Shown: one piece after another, positions 27,493 through 35,453 of the stretch
How positions within the stretch are numbered: position 1 is the first letter of the stretch
Layout: every line of letters begins with the position of its first letter
Position numbers and translations under genes: made by a program
The notes under the pieces: model-generated
What the model saw: only the letters and a program-made list of their open reading frames with translations
What the model was told of the DNA's origin: nothing
Database searches by the model: none
Assembly (NCBI GenBank): GCA_938083505.1
Contig: CALKCF010000007.1
Coordinates: 118,715 to 182,714, forward strand
DNA from: an uncultured archaeon
GTDB lineage: Archaea > Thermoproteota > Nitrososphaeria_A > Caldarchaeales > Wolframiiraptoraceae
DNA length: 64,000 bases
Reading direction: 5' to 3'

Positions 27493-27858
27493 ATGAATGG
27501 AAGAAACGAGTCGTGCTATAATTGGGTGCACATCCCAGAGGATAGACTAAAATCTAACATAAGTAGGAAGGCAATACACGGGGAAAATATTACAATCGGC
27601 ATGTTCTTCCTCAAGAAGGGGGCAAAAGTCGAATCGCACAAGCACGTTAACGAGCAGATGAGCTGTGTCCTGTCTGGAGCCGTAAAGTTCATCATGGTTG
27701 ATGGAAAGGAGTACGTGGTATCACAAGGTATGGTAATGCATATTCCACCCAATGTTGAGCATGCGGCCATAGCATTAGAAGACTCTGTTGTTATGGACGT
27801 CTTCAGTCCTCCAAGAGAAGATTGGAAAAAAGGTGCTGATCAGTATCTAAGAAAATAA
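27493..27858 (+). CDS. Cupin-domain protein
   Basis: 121-residue single cupin. The metal-binding motif 1 is 'ESHKHVNEQMSCVLSGAVKF' (two His and one Glu) and motif 2 is 'VMHIPPNVEHAAIALED' (one His). Small stand-alone cupins serve as dioxygenases, isomerases or sensors; substrate unknown. The next gene (RibL-like) begins 48 bases downstream on the same strand after a TATA-like GTTTAAAAA, so it may have its own promoter. Confidence 0.85.
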   Translation: MNGRNESCYNWVHIPEDRLKSNISRKAIHGENITIGMFFLKKGAKVESHKHVNEQMSCVLSGAVKFIMVDGKEYVVSQGMVMHIPPNVEHAAIALEDSVVMDVFSPPREDWKKGADQYLRK

Positions 27859-27906
27859 ATAGAACGTTTAAAAATGACACCTATTCTTTCTACAAGATAA
27901 TAGGCG

Positions 27907-28389
27907 ATGTCGTTGAGGGCGGATGCTGCTAGGAAGAAAACAGTCATAGCCTCTGGTGCCTTCGATATCTTGCATCCAGGCCACATAAAGTTTTTGGAAG
28001 AGGCTAAGCGTGTAGGTGGTAAAAATTCCACGCTCATAGTAATCGTTGCTAGGGATAAGACTGTGAAAGAGAATAAGGGAAGGGATACCGTCTTCAGCGA
28101 GGATGCTAGGCTCCATATGGTTCAAGCCCTGAAGCCCGTGGATAAGGCGGTCTTGGGATATCGGCCTTTTTCTTTCGAGAAAGTGGTCAAAAAGTACAGG
28201 CCGAATATCGTGGTCTTTGGCTACGACCAGGTATGGCTTATGGAAAAGTTCAAGAAACTATGTCGGAGAAAGAAGTTGAACATCAATATTAAGGTGTTGA
28301 AGAAGTATGACCTCGGAAACATTAACAGCAGCTCGGAGGTAATAAAGAAAATCAAGAAGCTTCGGACGTTTAAAAGAAGAGCAGGATAA
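27907..28389 (+). CDS. ribL: FAD synthase-like cytidylyl/adenylyltransferase (RibL-like)
   Basis: 160-residue nucleotidyltransferase of the cytidylyltransferase superfamily: 'VIASGAFDILHPGHIKFLEE' carries the HxGH signature. The archaeal RibL converts FMN to FAD, and the length and the sequence 'NSTLIVIVARDKTVKENKGR' fit that group better than glycerol-3-phosphate cytidylyltransferase. The usual ISSS/T-like C-terminal motif is represented by 'NINSSSEVIKKIK'. Basic C-terminus. Overlaps the small membrane protein gene by 20 bases tail-to-tail. Confidence 0.75.
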   Translation: MSLRADAARKKTVIASGAFDILHPGHIKFLEEAKRVGGKNSTLIVIVARDKTVKENKGRDTVFSEDARLHMVQALKPVDKAVLGYRPFSFEKVVKKYRPNIVVFGYDQVWLMEKFKKLCRRKKLNINIKVLKKYDLGNINSSSEVIKKIKKLRTFKRRAG

Positions 28390-28558
28390 TACCTGCGATA
28401 ATCAGCAACGTTATCATGAAAAGCATTAATCCGCTTGTAAGCGAAAACACGAAAGAAGGTGTTGTGAGCCAATAGAGGAAAAGAGAGCCGAAGGCAAGTA
28501 TAATCGCTCCTAGAATCTTTGTCCATATTCTAACCAAATACGACTTTATAGTGCTCAT
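28370..28558 (-). CDS. Small two-helix membrane protein
   Basis: 62 residues containing two hydrophobic helices ('ILGAIILAFGSLFLYWL' and 'LMLFMITLLIIAGIILLFF') behind a short basic N-terminus 'MSTIKSYLVRIWTK'. The composition is typical of a genuine integral membrane micro-protein rather than a chance frame, and the opposite frame on the plus strand is not open in the same way. No family recognised. Confidence 0.5.
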   Translation of the reverse strand: MSTIKSYLVRIWTKILGAIILAFGSLFLYWLTTPSFVFSLTSGLMLFMITLLIIAGIILLFF

Positions 28559-28740
28559 GCTTTCTCTTCAATCTTCTTGATACCGAGAATTATATTTATG
28601 TTACGCAGAGTTGTGCGATGTGCAGGTAAGATGTTTCAGGGTTTGATAAACGGATAATCTCGATGTGATATTCTTCGTCAAGTTTTCAAGAAGGGCTAAA
28701 TAGTTCGCTGAAAGGAGTGAACTTCGAAGGTAGATAATGA

Positions 28741-29373
28741 ATGAAAATAACAGGAATAACAAGAAAAAGGGATGATGAGGAAAAGTTGGTAGGAGTGGCC
28801 AATATGAGCTTTGCTAGAGATAGGTTAATGGATGTCATTACGCAACTAAAGATTCAAGCGGAAAAACTGAACAGGACGTCCCAGAGACTCGCAGCAAGGG
28901 GCAAGGAGTTATTTGAGATGTGTGTAAGGGCGGAACAGGAGAGGGACAAGGGCAGGGCGACGATATACGCCAACGAAATAGCTCAACTCAGGAAGATATC
29001 CCGTACAATTTTGAAGAGTCAGCTTTCCCTAGAGAAAGTAATCCTAAGGTTGGAGACCGTGAAGGAATTCGGAGACGTCATGAACGTCCTCGGCCCGGCA
29101 ACGAGTATAATAAGGCAAGTGCAGTCAGAGATCTCTGGATTAGTCCCAGAGGTTGCCTATAACCTAAGGCAAGTTGACGAGATGCTCGAGGGCATAATCG
29201 TTGAGGCTGGAAGCGTAACCGGCGCATCTGTCCAAGTTATGGTGAGCGACAGTGAGGCACAGAGGATACTCGAGGAGGCTGCTGAAATAGCTGCCCAGCG
29301 TATGAAGAGCACATTCCCTGACTTACCAGAAGGTTACAGGCACCTAGAAACATCGACCGAGCCGAAGCAGTAG
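28741..29373 (+). CDS. cdvB: ESCRT-III-like cell-division protein (CdvB family)
   Basis: 210-residue Snf7-like protein that polymerises on membranes during archaeal cell division and vesicle release. It is almost wholly helical: 'DRLMDVITQLKIQAEKLNRT', 'FEMCVRAEQERDKGRATIYA' then 'NEIAQLRKISRTILKSQLSL', and 'EVAYNLRQVDEMLEGIIVEA' matching the five-helix ESCRT-III core. The C-terminus 'AAEIAAQRMKSTFPDLPEGY' may serve as the MIT-interacting tail; there is no winged-helix extension. CdvA and the CdvC ATPase are not in the window, so this may be one of several paralogues. Confidence 0.8.
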   Translation: MKITGITRKRDDEEKLVGVANMSFARDRLMDVITQLKIQAEKLNRTSQRLAARGKELFEMCVRAEQERDKGRATIYANEIAQLRKISRTILKSQLSLEKVILRLETVKEFGDVMNVLGPATSIIRQVQSEISGLVPEVAYNLRQVDEMLEGIIVEAGSVTGASVQVMVSDSEAQRILEEAAEIAAQRMKSTFPDLPEGYRHLETSTEPKQ

Positions 29374-29470
29374 TCAAACGTCAGTATACCAATAGCTTCA
29401 GCGACCTAAAAAACCAAGGACGAAACGTGACCTACCAAAAAATGAGGGGTGTTAATGCTGATGTGCCTGC

Positions 29471-31063
29471 TTAGAATTGCGTTTTCGACGGCAACCTCCT
29501 TAAGACTCCGAGCTCGTAAACGTAACCATCGACTATAGCATTTAAACTTGCTTCCAGTATATTTTTTGATACATGCGTCGTTGTCCAAGTATTACCTTCA
29601 GATGCGAATTCAACGAAGACTCTTACGGATGCTGCTGTACCATCTTCGCTGTCTACAACGCTTACCTTGTAGTTGACAAGCCTCGTACCCCTTAAATCCG
29701 GGAACCTGCTTGATAGAGCCTCCCTAAGAGCTATGTCCAATGCGTGAACCGGGCCAACACCTTCTCCCATTGCTACGACACTACTTCCGCCCATGTCTAT
29801 TGACACGATTGCTTTAGATACGGGCCTATTACCAGATTTGAAAGTCTCGACCCACCAGAAAGTTACTTTAAAGCACGTTGGGTCGATTCCTAAGGACTTT
29901 AACATTAGGAGCTTTACAGTAGCGTCAGCAGACTCAAGATGATACCCCTCAGCCTCCAGCCTCTTTATTTCCTCTAGGCACTTTGTCGTATCCTGTTTAG
30001 ATAACTCTAGTCCGAGCTCCTTTGCTATGTTCACGAGCGCGGACCTTCCTGAGAGCTCTGATACGGACATCGTTCTGCTGTTTCCGACAAGGTCCGGATC
30101 TACGTGCTCGTAAGTACTTGGATTTTTCAGCACAGCATCTACATGTACCCCGGCCTTATGTGCGAATGCATTTCTTCCAGTATAAGGTTGTCCCAAAATT
30201 TCTGGCATACCCGTAACTTCGTAAATATATCTTGAGGTCTTTGTCAGCATCTTTAAACCATCCTTATTCTTAAGAACACTGTACCCCATCTTCAGTTTTA
30301 GGTTTGGTATTATTTGACATAGGTCGGCATTCCCACATCTTTCTCCAAGCCCGTTTATGGTTCCTTGCACGTGTCGAACACCAGATTCCACAGCAGTCAA
30401 CGTGTTAGCAACAGCAAGACCTGAATCGTTATGTGCATGTATCCCCAGCTGACAACAGTCGATGTGATTCTTGACATAGGATGTTATACTTTTTATCTCG
30501 CTAAATAGAGAGCCGCCATTAGTGTCACAAAGTACAATAGCCCTGGACTTCGAAGCGCATGCGGCCTTCACAACTTCCATGGCATAATCTTTATCGTCTT
30601 TAAATCCGTCGTAAAAATGCTCTGCATCGAATATAACGTCCAAACCATGCTCCCTAAGGTAGTCTATAGTCTCGGTAATCAGCTGTATGTTCTCCTCTGG
30701 TGTGCACTTAAGAACTTCTCTAACGTGTAGGGTCCAACTTTTCCCGAATATAACAGCGTACTCTACATCTGAGTTCAGTATAGCATTCAAAGATTGGTCC
30801 TCACTTACCCTTACGTCCTTTCGTTTTGTGCTACCGAACGCGGCCATCTTGCTATTCTTTAAGGATATTTCTTTAAAGGTTTTGAAGAACTCTTCGTCCT
30901 TTGGGTTTGAGCCTGGCCATCCTACTTCAATTATGTCTATACCGAGTTCATCCAGCACCCTTACTATGTTAAGCTTATCTTGGAGGGTAAAGGTGATGCC
31001 CCTTGTCTGCGCTCCGTCTCTGAGCGTAGTATCGAGAATTTCAACGTAATCGAAGCCGTTCAC
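29471..31063 (-). CDS. cimA: Citramalate synthase
   Basis: Condenses pyruvate and acetyl-CoA to (R)-citramalate, the first step of the threonine-independent isoleucine route. HMGL-like TIM barrel with 'YVEILDTTLRDGAQTRGITF' at the N-terminus, 'AIVLCDTNGGSLFSEI' and metal-binding 'LGIHAHNDSGLAVANTLTAV'. 'TINGLGERCGNADL' follows. The C-terminal 120 residues ('ALDIALREALSSRFPDLRGT') form the LeuA-type regulatory domain for isoleucine feedback. 530 residues fit the CimA (TIGR00977-like) subgroup rather than isopropylmalate synthase. Confidence 0.88.
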   Translation of the reverse strand: MNGFDYVEILDTTLRDGAQTRGITFTLQDKLNIVRVLDELGIDIIEVGWPGSNPKDEEFFKTFKEISLKNSKMAAFGSTKRKDVRVSEDQSLNAILNSDVEYAVIFGKSWTLHVREVLKCTPEENIQLITETIDYLREHGLDVIFDAEHFYDGFKDDKDYAMEVVKAACASKSRAIVLCDTNGGSLFSEIKSITSYVKNHIDCCQLGIHAHNDSGLAVANTLTAVESGVRHVQGTINGLGERCGNADLCQIIPNLKLKMGYSVLKNKDGLKMLTKTSRYIYEVTGMPEILGQPYTGRNAFAHKAGVHVDAVLKNPSTYEHVDPDLVGNSRTMSVSELSGRSALVNIAKELGLELSKQDTTKCLEEIKRLEAEGYHLESADATVKLLMLKSLGIDPTCFKVTFWWVETFKSGNRPVSKAIVSIDMGGSSVVAMGEGVGPVHALDIALREALSSRFPDLRGTRLVNYKVSVVDSEDGTAASVRVFVEFASEGNTWTTTHVSKNILEASLNAIVDGYVYELGVLRRLPSKTQF

Positions 31064-31162
31064 CTCGAACTTTTTGGCACTATAAATGATGAACTTGTAT
31101 AAAAATATTTTAGATAAAGTGTAGCGAAAGATGCGGTATGTAGAGTTAAGGTTGTTGTAGCA

Positions 31163-31560
31163 TTACTTTCTTTTAGGCTGAACAAGCTCGTATATGACGC
31201 CGTAAATGTGTTTTGGTTCTACGAACGCTATCAACATGTGCAGCACTTCGCTTATCGACTCCTCATCTGTGAAAGACATTCCAAGCTTCCTCAACCTATC
31301 GACCTCCTCTTTTATGTTACTAACTTCTACGCCGATATGATGCAAACCCTCATCTTTTTCCTCAAGCAATCTGTAAAGCTGAGAGTTGGGAGGGGTTGGC
31401 TGTAAAAGTTCGAGAATCGTGTCATCGAACTTTATCCACACGAGCTTCAGTTTCCTTTTTCATCAATTACGTATTCGCCGACTATTAACACTCTTAAGAA
31501 AGTTTCTTTCACAGTATCGGCATTTTTTACAACTACGCTAACATGATGCAACCTTGCCAT
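31163..31560 (-). CDS. mce: Methylmalonyl-CoA epimerase, split by a frameshift
   Basis: The track shows only residues after a GTG at 31441, but the N-terminal half lies in another frame upstream: ATG at 31560 gives 'MARLHHVSVVVKNADTVKET' ... 'GEYVIDEKGN' then TGA at 31449-31447. The two frames join into a normal-length (about 132 residue) glyoxalase-fold epimerase with metal ligands in 'LHHVSV' and 'EGLHHIGVEVSNI' and the strand 'TILELLQPTPPNS'. The shift (-1 relative to reading direction) can only occur within the A-rich AAAAAGGAAAC, between the stop codons of the two frames. It could be a real disruption, a sequence error or programmed slippage. The enzyme interconverts methylmalonyl-CoA epimers for propionate or hydroxypropionate metabolism. 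Confidence 0.75.
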
Positions 31561-31664
31561 GCCATGCCGTTTGTTGAGAACAAATATTAAGGGTCATGCT
31601 GTCGCAGGCTCCTAAGCGCCTCCTAATAAGGTCACCATGTATAAAAGAGCTCAAGGCAGAGGCG

Positions 31665-32519
31665 CTAATAGCGGCGCGAGAATGCTTTGCTTAACGCTTC
31701 GTAGTCCTCTAAGCTCATCGACCAACCTACAGACCCCGCATTTTCTTTAACGTGCTCGATTTTCACAGCTTTAGGTATCGCTATAACGCTTGGCCTCCTT
31801 ACAACCCAATTAAGTGCCACCTGAGAGTACGTCTTTTTATATTTCTCAGCTAAGCTCTGCAACGCATCTGCCTCGTGCCTATCCAAGTGTTTCCTAGGTT
31901 CCGAGAGTTTACCGCGTGAAAGCGGACTGTACGCAATCACAGTTATTTTTTCTTTTTCGCAGAAAGGTAGTAGGTCACGTTCTATGCTTCTATCTAGTAA
32001 GCTGTACTCGACTTGGTTCGATACTATCTCTTCGCTGGCGAGCGCCACCATGGCCTCCTCTAGCTCGCTTACTGAAAAGTTGCTGACACCTATGAACCTC
32101 ACAAGGCCTTCCTTAACTAGCCTCTCCATTGCCCTCATCGTTTCCCTGATGGGTATTCTCGGGTTTGGCCAGTGAATCTGGTAGAGATCTATGGTCTTAA
32201 CGTTAAGCCTGCTAAGGCTGGCCTTCGCAGACTTTATCACGGAATCGTAGGACAGGTGCTCCGGAGATACCTTCGTCGCGATGAAGAGCTCTGTCTTTGA
32301 GTCCGCTATGGCTCTGCCCACAACCTCCTCAGAGTGTCCAGCTCCATAAGCCTCGGCCGTATCGATAAGCGTCATACCCAATTCTATTCCAAGCTTAAGG
32401 GCCGCTATGGCTTCCGCATCTCTGCTATCGTCCCTGCTGTAGAATCCGCCTATGCCCCAAGTCCCCTGACCCAAGGCTGGAACCTTACAACCGGCCCTAC
32501 CTAACTCCCTATACTCCAC
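31665..32519 (-). CDS. Aldo/keto reductase
   Basis: 284-residue NAD(P)H-dependent carbonyl reductase with (beta/alpha)8 fold. Conserved residues: catalytic Asp and Tyr in 'LIDTAEAYGAGHSEEVVGRA', Lys in 'LFIATKVSPEHLS', 'LYQIHWPNPRIPIRETMRAM', 'VRFIGVSNFSVSELEEAM' and 'NWVVRRPSVIAIPKAVKIEH' for cofactor binding. Substrate unknown. It is the last gene before the ribosomal-protein block, separated by a 126-base gap holding an inverted repeat. Confidence 0.88.
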   Translation of the reverse strand: MEYRELGRAGCKVPALGQGTWGIGGFYSRDDSRDAEAIAALKLGIELGMTLIDTAEAYGAGHSEEVVGRAIADSKTELFIATKVSPEHLSYDSVIKSAKASLSRLNVKTIDLYQIHWPNPRIPIRETMRAMERLVKEGLVRFIGVSNFSVSELEEAMVALASEEIVSNQVEYSLLDRSIERDLLPFCEKEKITVIAYSPLSRGKLSEPRKHLDRHEADALQSLAEKYKKTYSQVALNWVVRRPSVIAIPKAVKIEHVKENAGSVGWSMSLEDYEALSKAFSRRY

Positions 32520-32557
32520 GCCGATATTCTGTACACGGTAGGATTTTAGATTTCTGA

Positions 32558-32602
32558 ATTAGTTCAGAGCCGAGGAAAAATTTTCTGACATGCTGAACTA
32601 AT
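32558..32602. repeat. Inverted repeat with 10-bp perfect arms
   Basis: ATTAGTTCAG and CTGAACTAAT face each other across 25 bases that include AAAAATTTT. It lies between the end of the P0 gene and the start of the aldo/keto reductase gene. On the minus strand it would form a stem-loop directly after the ribosomal operon, so a transcript-end or processing element is the simplest reading; an operator for the reductase gene is the alternative. Confidence 0.45.
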
Positions 32603-32645
32603 CGGTTGGCATGCGGTACCCATGGCACTATAGGCACATCATCCC

Positions 32646-33509
32646 TTACTGGACCTTAGCAGCGGATTGCAACAAAAGGGCCTCCGCATAAGCTTTCTTG
32701 AGAAGGTACGGCAGCGTCTCTTTTGTTACGTACGAGGCCTCTATGGCAACGGCAAGCGCCTTCATATAAGCCAACGCTATAACCTGCGCCGAGGTCTCCT
32801 TGGTTACGTAACTGATGTTCACGGCAAAGTTGAACGCGTTCTTTACTGCCGCCTCAATCTCTCGTCTAGTCTTATCCAAGTCTATGAGTAGCTCATCGCC
32901 CGAGTAAATTCTGCCTCCCTCGTAAGCCGCCTCGATCATTACTCCCTTCAGTACGGCCTTTATGTCCAGTTTCATGAGAAGGCTAGCCAATGCTGGTGAT
33001 ATCACGTCACCCTTCTTCGCTACGAGCGTATCTTTAGCTATCCAGATGCTGCCACCGTCTATCCTCGTCGGTATCTTCATCTTACCTAACTCGCTCAATA
33101 TAGGGCCTGGTGGTATGCCCGTGTTGCACTCTGGAATTATAACATCAACATCAGCTTTTTCGCCTGCCTTTGCATGCATGAGCACCCTGTTCTTCTGTAG
33201 TATGAGCGCGAGCTTGAATGCTGATACGTCACTGAATATCAGGCCGATGGGGTTGAGCTTATCCTCCACGAGACTCTTTAGTTGAGTTATGCCGGCCTTT
33301 TCGGCTGCCTTAATAAAGAGCGTTTTTTTAGTCACCTTAAACACAGTATTTTGTCTAAGCTTCGCTCTCAACTCATGCAAGACATTTGCCCTCACGCCCG
33401 TAAGCCCGAACACGGCGATCACTGGGTACTTTTTTATGCAGTCTACAAGTTCGGCTAGTTCACGTTCTTTCCAAGCCCTGCCAGCTCTTTTCTTTAGAAC
33501 CAACGCCAA
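32646..33509 (-). CDS. rplP0: Large-subunit ribosomal protein P0 (uL10)
   Basis: Base of the ribosomal stalk that carries L12 dimers and recruits elongation factors. The rRNA-binding N-terminus includes 'WKERELAELVDCIKKYPVIA' and 'VFKVTKKTLFIKAAEKAG'; the P0-specific insertion ('IPPGPILSELGKMKIPTRID') is present. Two spine-helix repeats 'SYVTKETSAQVIALAYMKAL' and 'SYVTKETLPYLLKKAYAEAL' would dock L12 dimers. The protein stops at residue 287 without the usual acidic Glu-rich tail ending in a phenylalanine motif. No L12 gene follows. Last gene of the secE-nusG-L11-L1-P0 run. Confidence 0.93.
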   Translation of the reverse strand: MALVLKKRAGRAWKERELAELVDCIKKYPVIAVFGLTGVRANVLHELRAKLRQNTVFKVTKKTLFIKAAEKAGITQLKSLVEDKLNPIGLIFSDVSAFKLALILQKNRVLMHAKAGEKADVDVIIPECNTGIPPGPILSELGKMKIPTRIDGGSIWIAKDTLVAKKGDVISPALASLLMKLDIKAVLKGVMIEAAYEGGRIYSGDELLIDLDKTRREIEAAVKNAFNFAVNISYVTKETSAQVIALAYMKALAVAIEASYVTKETLPYLLKKAYAEALLLQSAAKVQ

Positions 33510-33555
33510 CTTAGTTCACCGACCTTTAACACATCGAGCTTAATATATCCCTCGC

Positions 33556-34230
33556 TTACTTTTCCTCGATTTCAACCTTTACCGGCTTGCCCATGGTTTT
33601 TTTGACGTATATAGACGCTATGTTCTTGAACCTCTTCTCTAACTTTTCCACGATTCTGTTGATCACTGTCTCCGCATTTTCAGCCAGCGCCTTAGAATCC
33701 ATGTCTTCCGTTCCGATAATGCAGCCGAGTTTCGGACCCTTTCGCAACCTAAGGGTCACACTTCTTGAATACTTTTCTACGAACTTATCGAGTTCCGTGC
33801 CTGGGGGTATGGGCACCGGCGCTTTACCCTTCGCACCTAGTACTGCACCGAGTGCTTTCGCCGCTATGCTCATCATAGAAGGTTCGACGAGGAAGTAATC
33901 GTAGCTCCTTGCGAGCTTCTTTGCCATCCTCTTGTTACCTACTAAAGCCTCAAGGTCTTCCTTTCCTAAGACCTTGTCCACTGTCGATATCTTTTCTGCC
34001 TTGAGCGCCATATCGCCGGATGCTATCACGCATATCTTCCTCTTCTTTTTTCCGAGGGCGTGTGGGAGCTCGATGGTTTCCGTAAACCTATTCTCTGGTT
34101 TTGTTAGGTCTACATCTTTTACATTCATCGTGAGCTCAATCGATTGAAGAAACTTCCTAGTAGGTGACTTCTTTGCAGCTTCTATGGCATCCAATAGCTT
34201 AGACGATAGTGTTCTTAACAAACTAACCAC
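33556..34230 (-). CDS. rpl1: Large-subunit ribosomal protein L1 (uL1)
   Basis: Component of the L1 stalk guiding tRNA exit; archaeal L1 often represses its own message. 224 residues with 'NRFTETIELPHALGKKKRKI', 'YDYFLVEPSMMSIAAKALGA', 'LGAKGKAPVPIPPGTEL', and the ending 'YVKKTMGKPVKVEIEEK'. The start overlaps the end of L11 by 8 bases. The N-terminus 'MVSLLRTLSSKLLDAIEAA' may include a few extra residues. Confidence 0.93.
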   Translation of the reverse strand: MVSLLRTLSSKLLDAIEAAKKSPTRKFLQSIELTMNVKDVDLTKPENRFTETIELPHALGKKKRKICVIASGDMALKAEKISTVDKVLGKEDLEALVGNKRMAKKLARSYDYFLVEPSMMSIAAKALGAVLGAKGKAPVPIPPGTELDKFVEKYSRSVTLRLRKGPKLGCIIGTEDMDSKALAENAETVINRIVEKLEKRFKNIASIYVKKTMGKPVKVEIEEK

Positions 34231-34705
34231 CTAGCATGCTATCATATATGCCCGAATCTACCTCTTTAAGTACCTGCTTAGGTTCTTTACCATCAACCTT
34301 TATTCCTATACTCACACACGTACCAATGACTTGCTTCAGTGCAGCTTTTAAGGTCTTGGCTCGTAGGTCTGGCACCTTTATCTTTGCTATCTTAATGGCA
34401 GCGTCCATTGATAGGTTGCCAACGTATTCCTTACCAGGGTTGCCCGAGCCCTTCTTAACTGCCGCCTCTTTTACTATCAAGGCCGCAACCGTTGGTGTTC
34501 CTACCTTAACCGAAAACTCTTTTGTATCTGTGTCAACACTTATCTCGACTGGGACGCGCATTCCCATAAATTCTGCCGTGACTTCGTTTATCTTTTCCAC
34601 GATCATGGGCACGTTTAACCCGAGCGGTCCTAAAGAAGAACCTATGGGCGGTCCTGCCGTAGCTTTACCTCCTTCTATGATGAATTTGAACCGCTTCTCA
34701 GGCAT
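34223..34705 (-). CDS. rpl11: Large-subunit ribosomal protein L11 (uL11)
   Basis: Binds the GTPase-associated region of 23S rRNA. 160 residues with the L11 signatures 'KFIIEGGKATAGPPIGSSLG' followed by 'PLGLNVPMIVEKINEVT', and the C-terminal RNA-binding half with 'VKKGSGNPGKEYVGNLSMDA' and 'LKAALKQVIGTCVSIGIKVD'. Starts 2 bases after the NusG stop codon and overlaps L1. Confidence 0.95.
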   Translation of the reverse strand: MPEKRFKFIIEGGKATAGPPIGSSLGPLGLNVPMIVEKINEVTAEFMGMRVPVEISVDTDTKEFSVKVGTPTVAALIVKEAAVKKGSGNPGKEYVGNLSMDAAIKIAKIKVPDLRAKTLKAALKQVIGTCVSIGIKVDGKEPKQVLKEVDSGIYDSMLGG

Positions 34706-34707
34706 CC

Positions 34708-35178
34708 TTAACTCGCACCCCCTTTCCGAGAAGAGAGAATTTTTATCTGGTCAACCGATATTGATATCGGTAAGGGGAACGCCGCTTCAGACAACTCAAC
34801 AGTAACCTCCCTCTTGGTCCTATCTACTCTTATGACTTTACCAGTTATCCCCTTCAACGGACCAGCAATTATCTCGACAGAATCCCCTTCTGAGAGAATA
34901 TCTATTATAAGTTTCTCGACTAAGTGGTTAGATATTTCCTTTATATCTATCGGCATTGCAGGTCTACTCTTTATGTGTCTGATTCCTTGTATGAGAGCAT
35001 TTATAACTTCCTTACTTTTCGCCTCAACAAAGATGTAACCTTTAACGTCTGGGAGTGTTAGGATAGAAGCTACTTCTGCGTTCTCGCCTCTTACCCTACT
35101 CTCCAGTATCTTGGCTACGTTCCTCTCTTGCCCCGCTGTCGTCTTTATCGCGAATAGTTTATACTTCTCCACACTCAA
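34708..35178 (-). CDS. spt5: Transcription elongation factor Spt5/NusG
   Basis: Processivity clamp of archaeal RNA polymerase. The NGN domain covers 'KLFAIKTTAGQERNVAKILE' to 'IRHIKSRPAMPIDIKE' and the KOW domain 'DSVEIIAGPLKGITGKVIRV' ends with 'LSEAAFPLPISISVDQIKIL'. 156 residues. The start is TTG at 35178 (GTG two codons later possible). It forms the classic archaeal secE-spt5-L11-L1-P0 order. Confidence 0.93.
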   Translation of the reverse strand: MSVEKYKLFAIKTTAGQERNVAKILESRVRGENAEVASILTLPDVKGYIFVEAKSKEVINALIQGIRHIKSRPAMPIDIKEISNHLVEKLIIDILSEGDSVEIIAGPLKGITGKVIRVDRTKREVTVELSEAAFPLPISISVDQIKILSSRKGGAS

Positions 35179-35282
35179 ACCTTAGCATCCCCAAGCCTCA
35201 ACGATTATCAGGCCTTTAACTACCCCCTTTAACCAAACCGTCCTTAAATATCTATTTTTTGCCTGCTCAACATCCTTTAATG

Positions 35283-35453
35283 TTAAATCGTCTGGAGAGC
35301 TAGGGCTACAAATCTTACTATAAAAGCGATCGCACCTAACACAATTATGCCCAGAAACGTGATTTTTAAAGCTATCATAAACTCGGTCCTACTAGGCTTC
35401 TTCGCCACCTTCATGAGTGTCTTTACGGATTTAAAGAACTCGATAAGCTTCAT
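35283..35453 (-). CDS. secE: Protein translocase subunit SecE
   Basis: Too short for the ORF track. A 56-residue protein beginning 'MKLIEFFKSVKTLMKVAKKP' then 'SRTEFMIALKITFLGIIVLG' and ending 'AIAFIVRFVALALQTI': a basic amphipathic helix with the SecE 'KP(S/D)RxEF' motif and one membrane-spanning helix. It partners SecY in the translocation channel. Its ATG overlaps the stop of the upstream methyltransferase gene (ATGA), and the spt5 gene follows after about 100 bases, matching the conserved archaeal order. Confidence 0.9.
   Translation of the reverse strand: MKLIEFFKSVKTLMKVAKKPSRTEFMIALKITFLGIIVLGAIAFIVRFVALALQTI

Noticed and set aside
35183-35315. Open frame between secE and spt5 on the minus strand reading 'LTLKDVEQAKNRYLRTVWLK'
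   Set aside because: No ATG/GTG/TTG in frame at a useful place, it overlaps the end of secE, and it matches nothing I know; the gap also has a TATA-like stretch expected for spt5.
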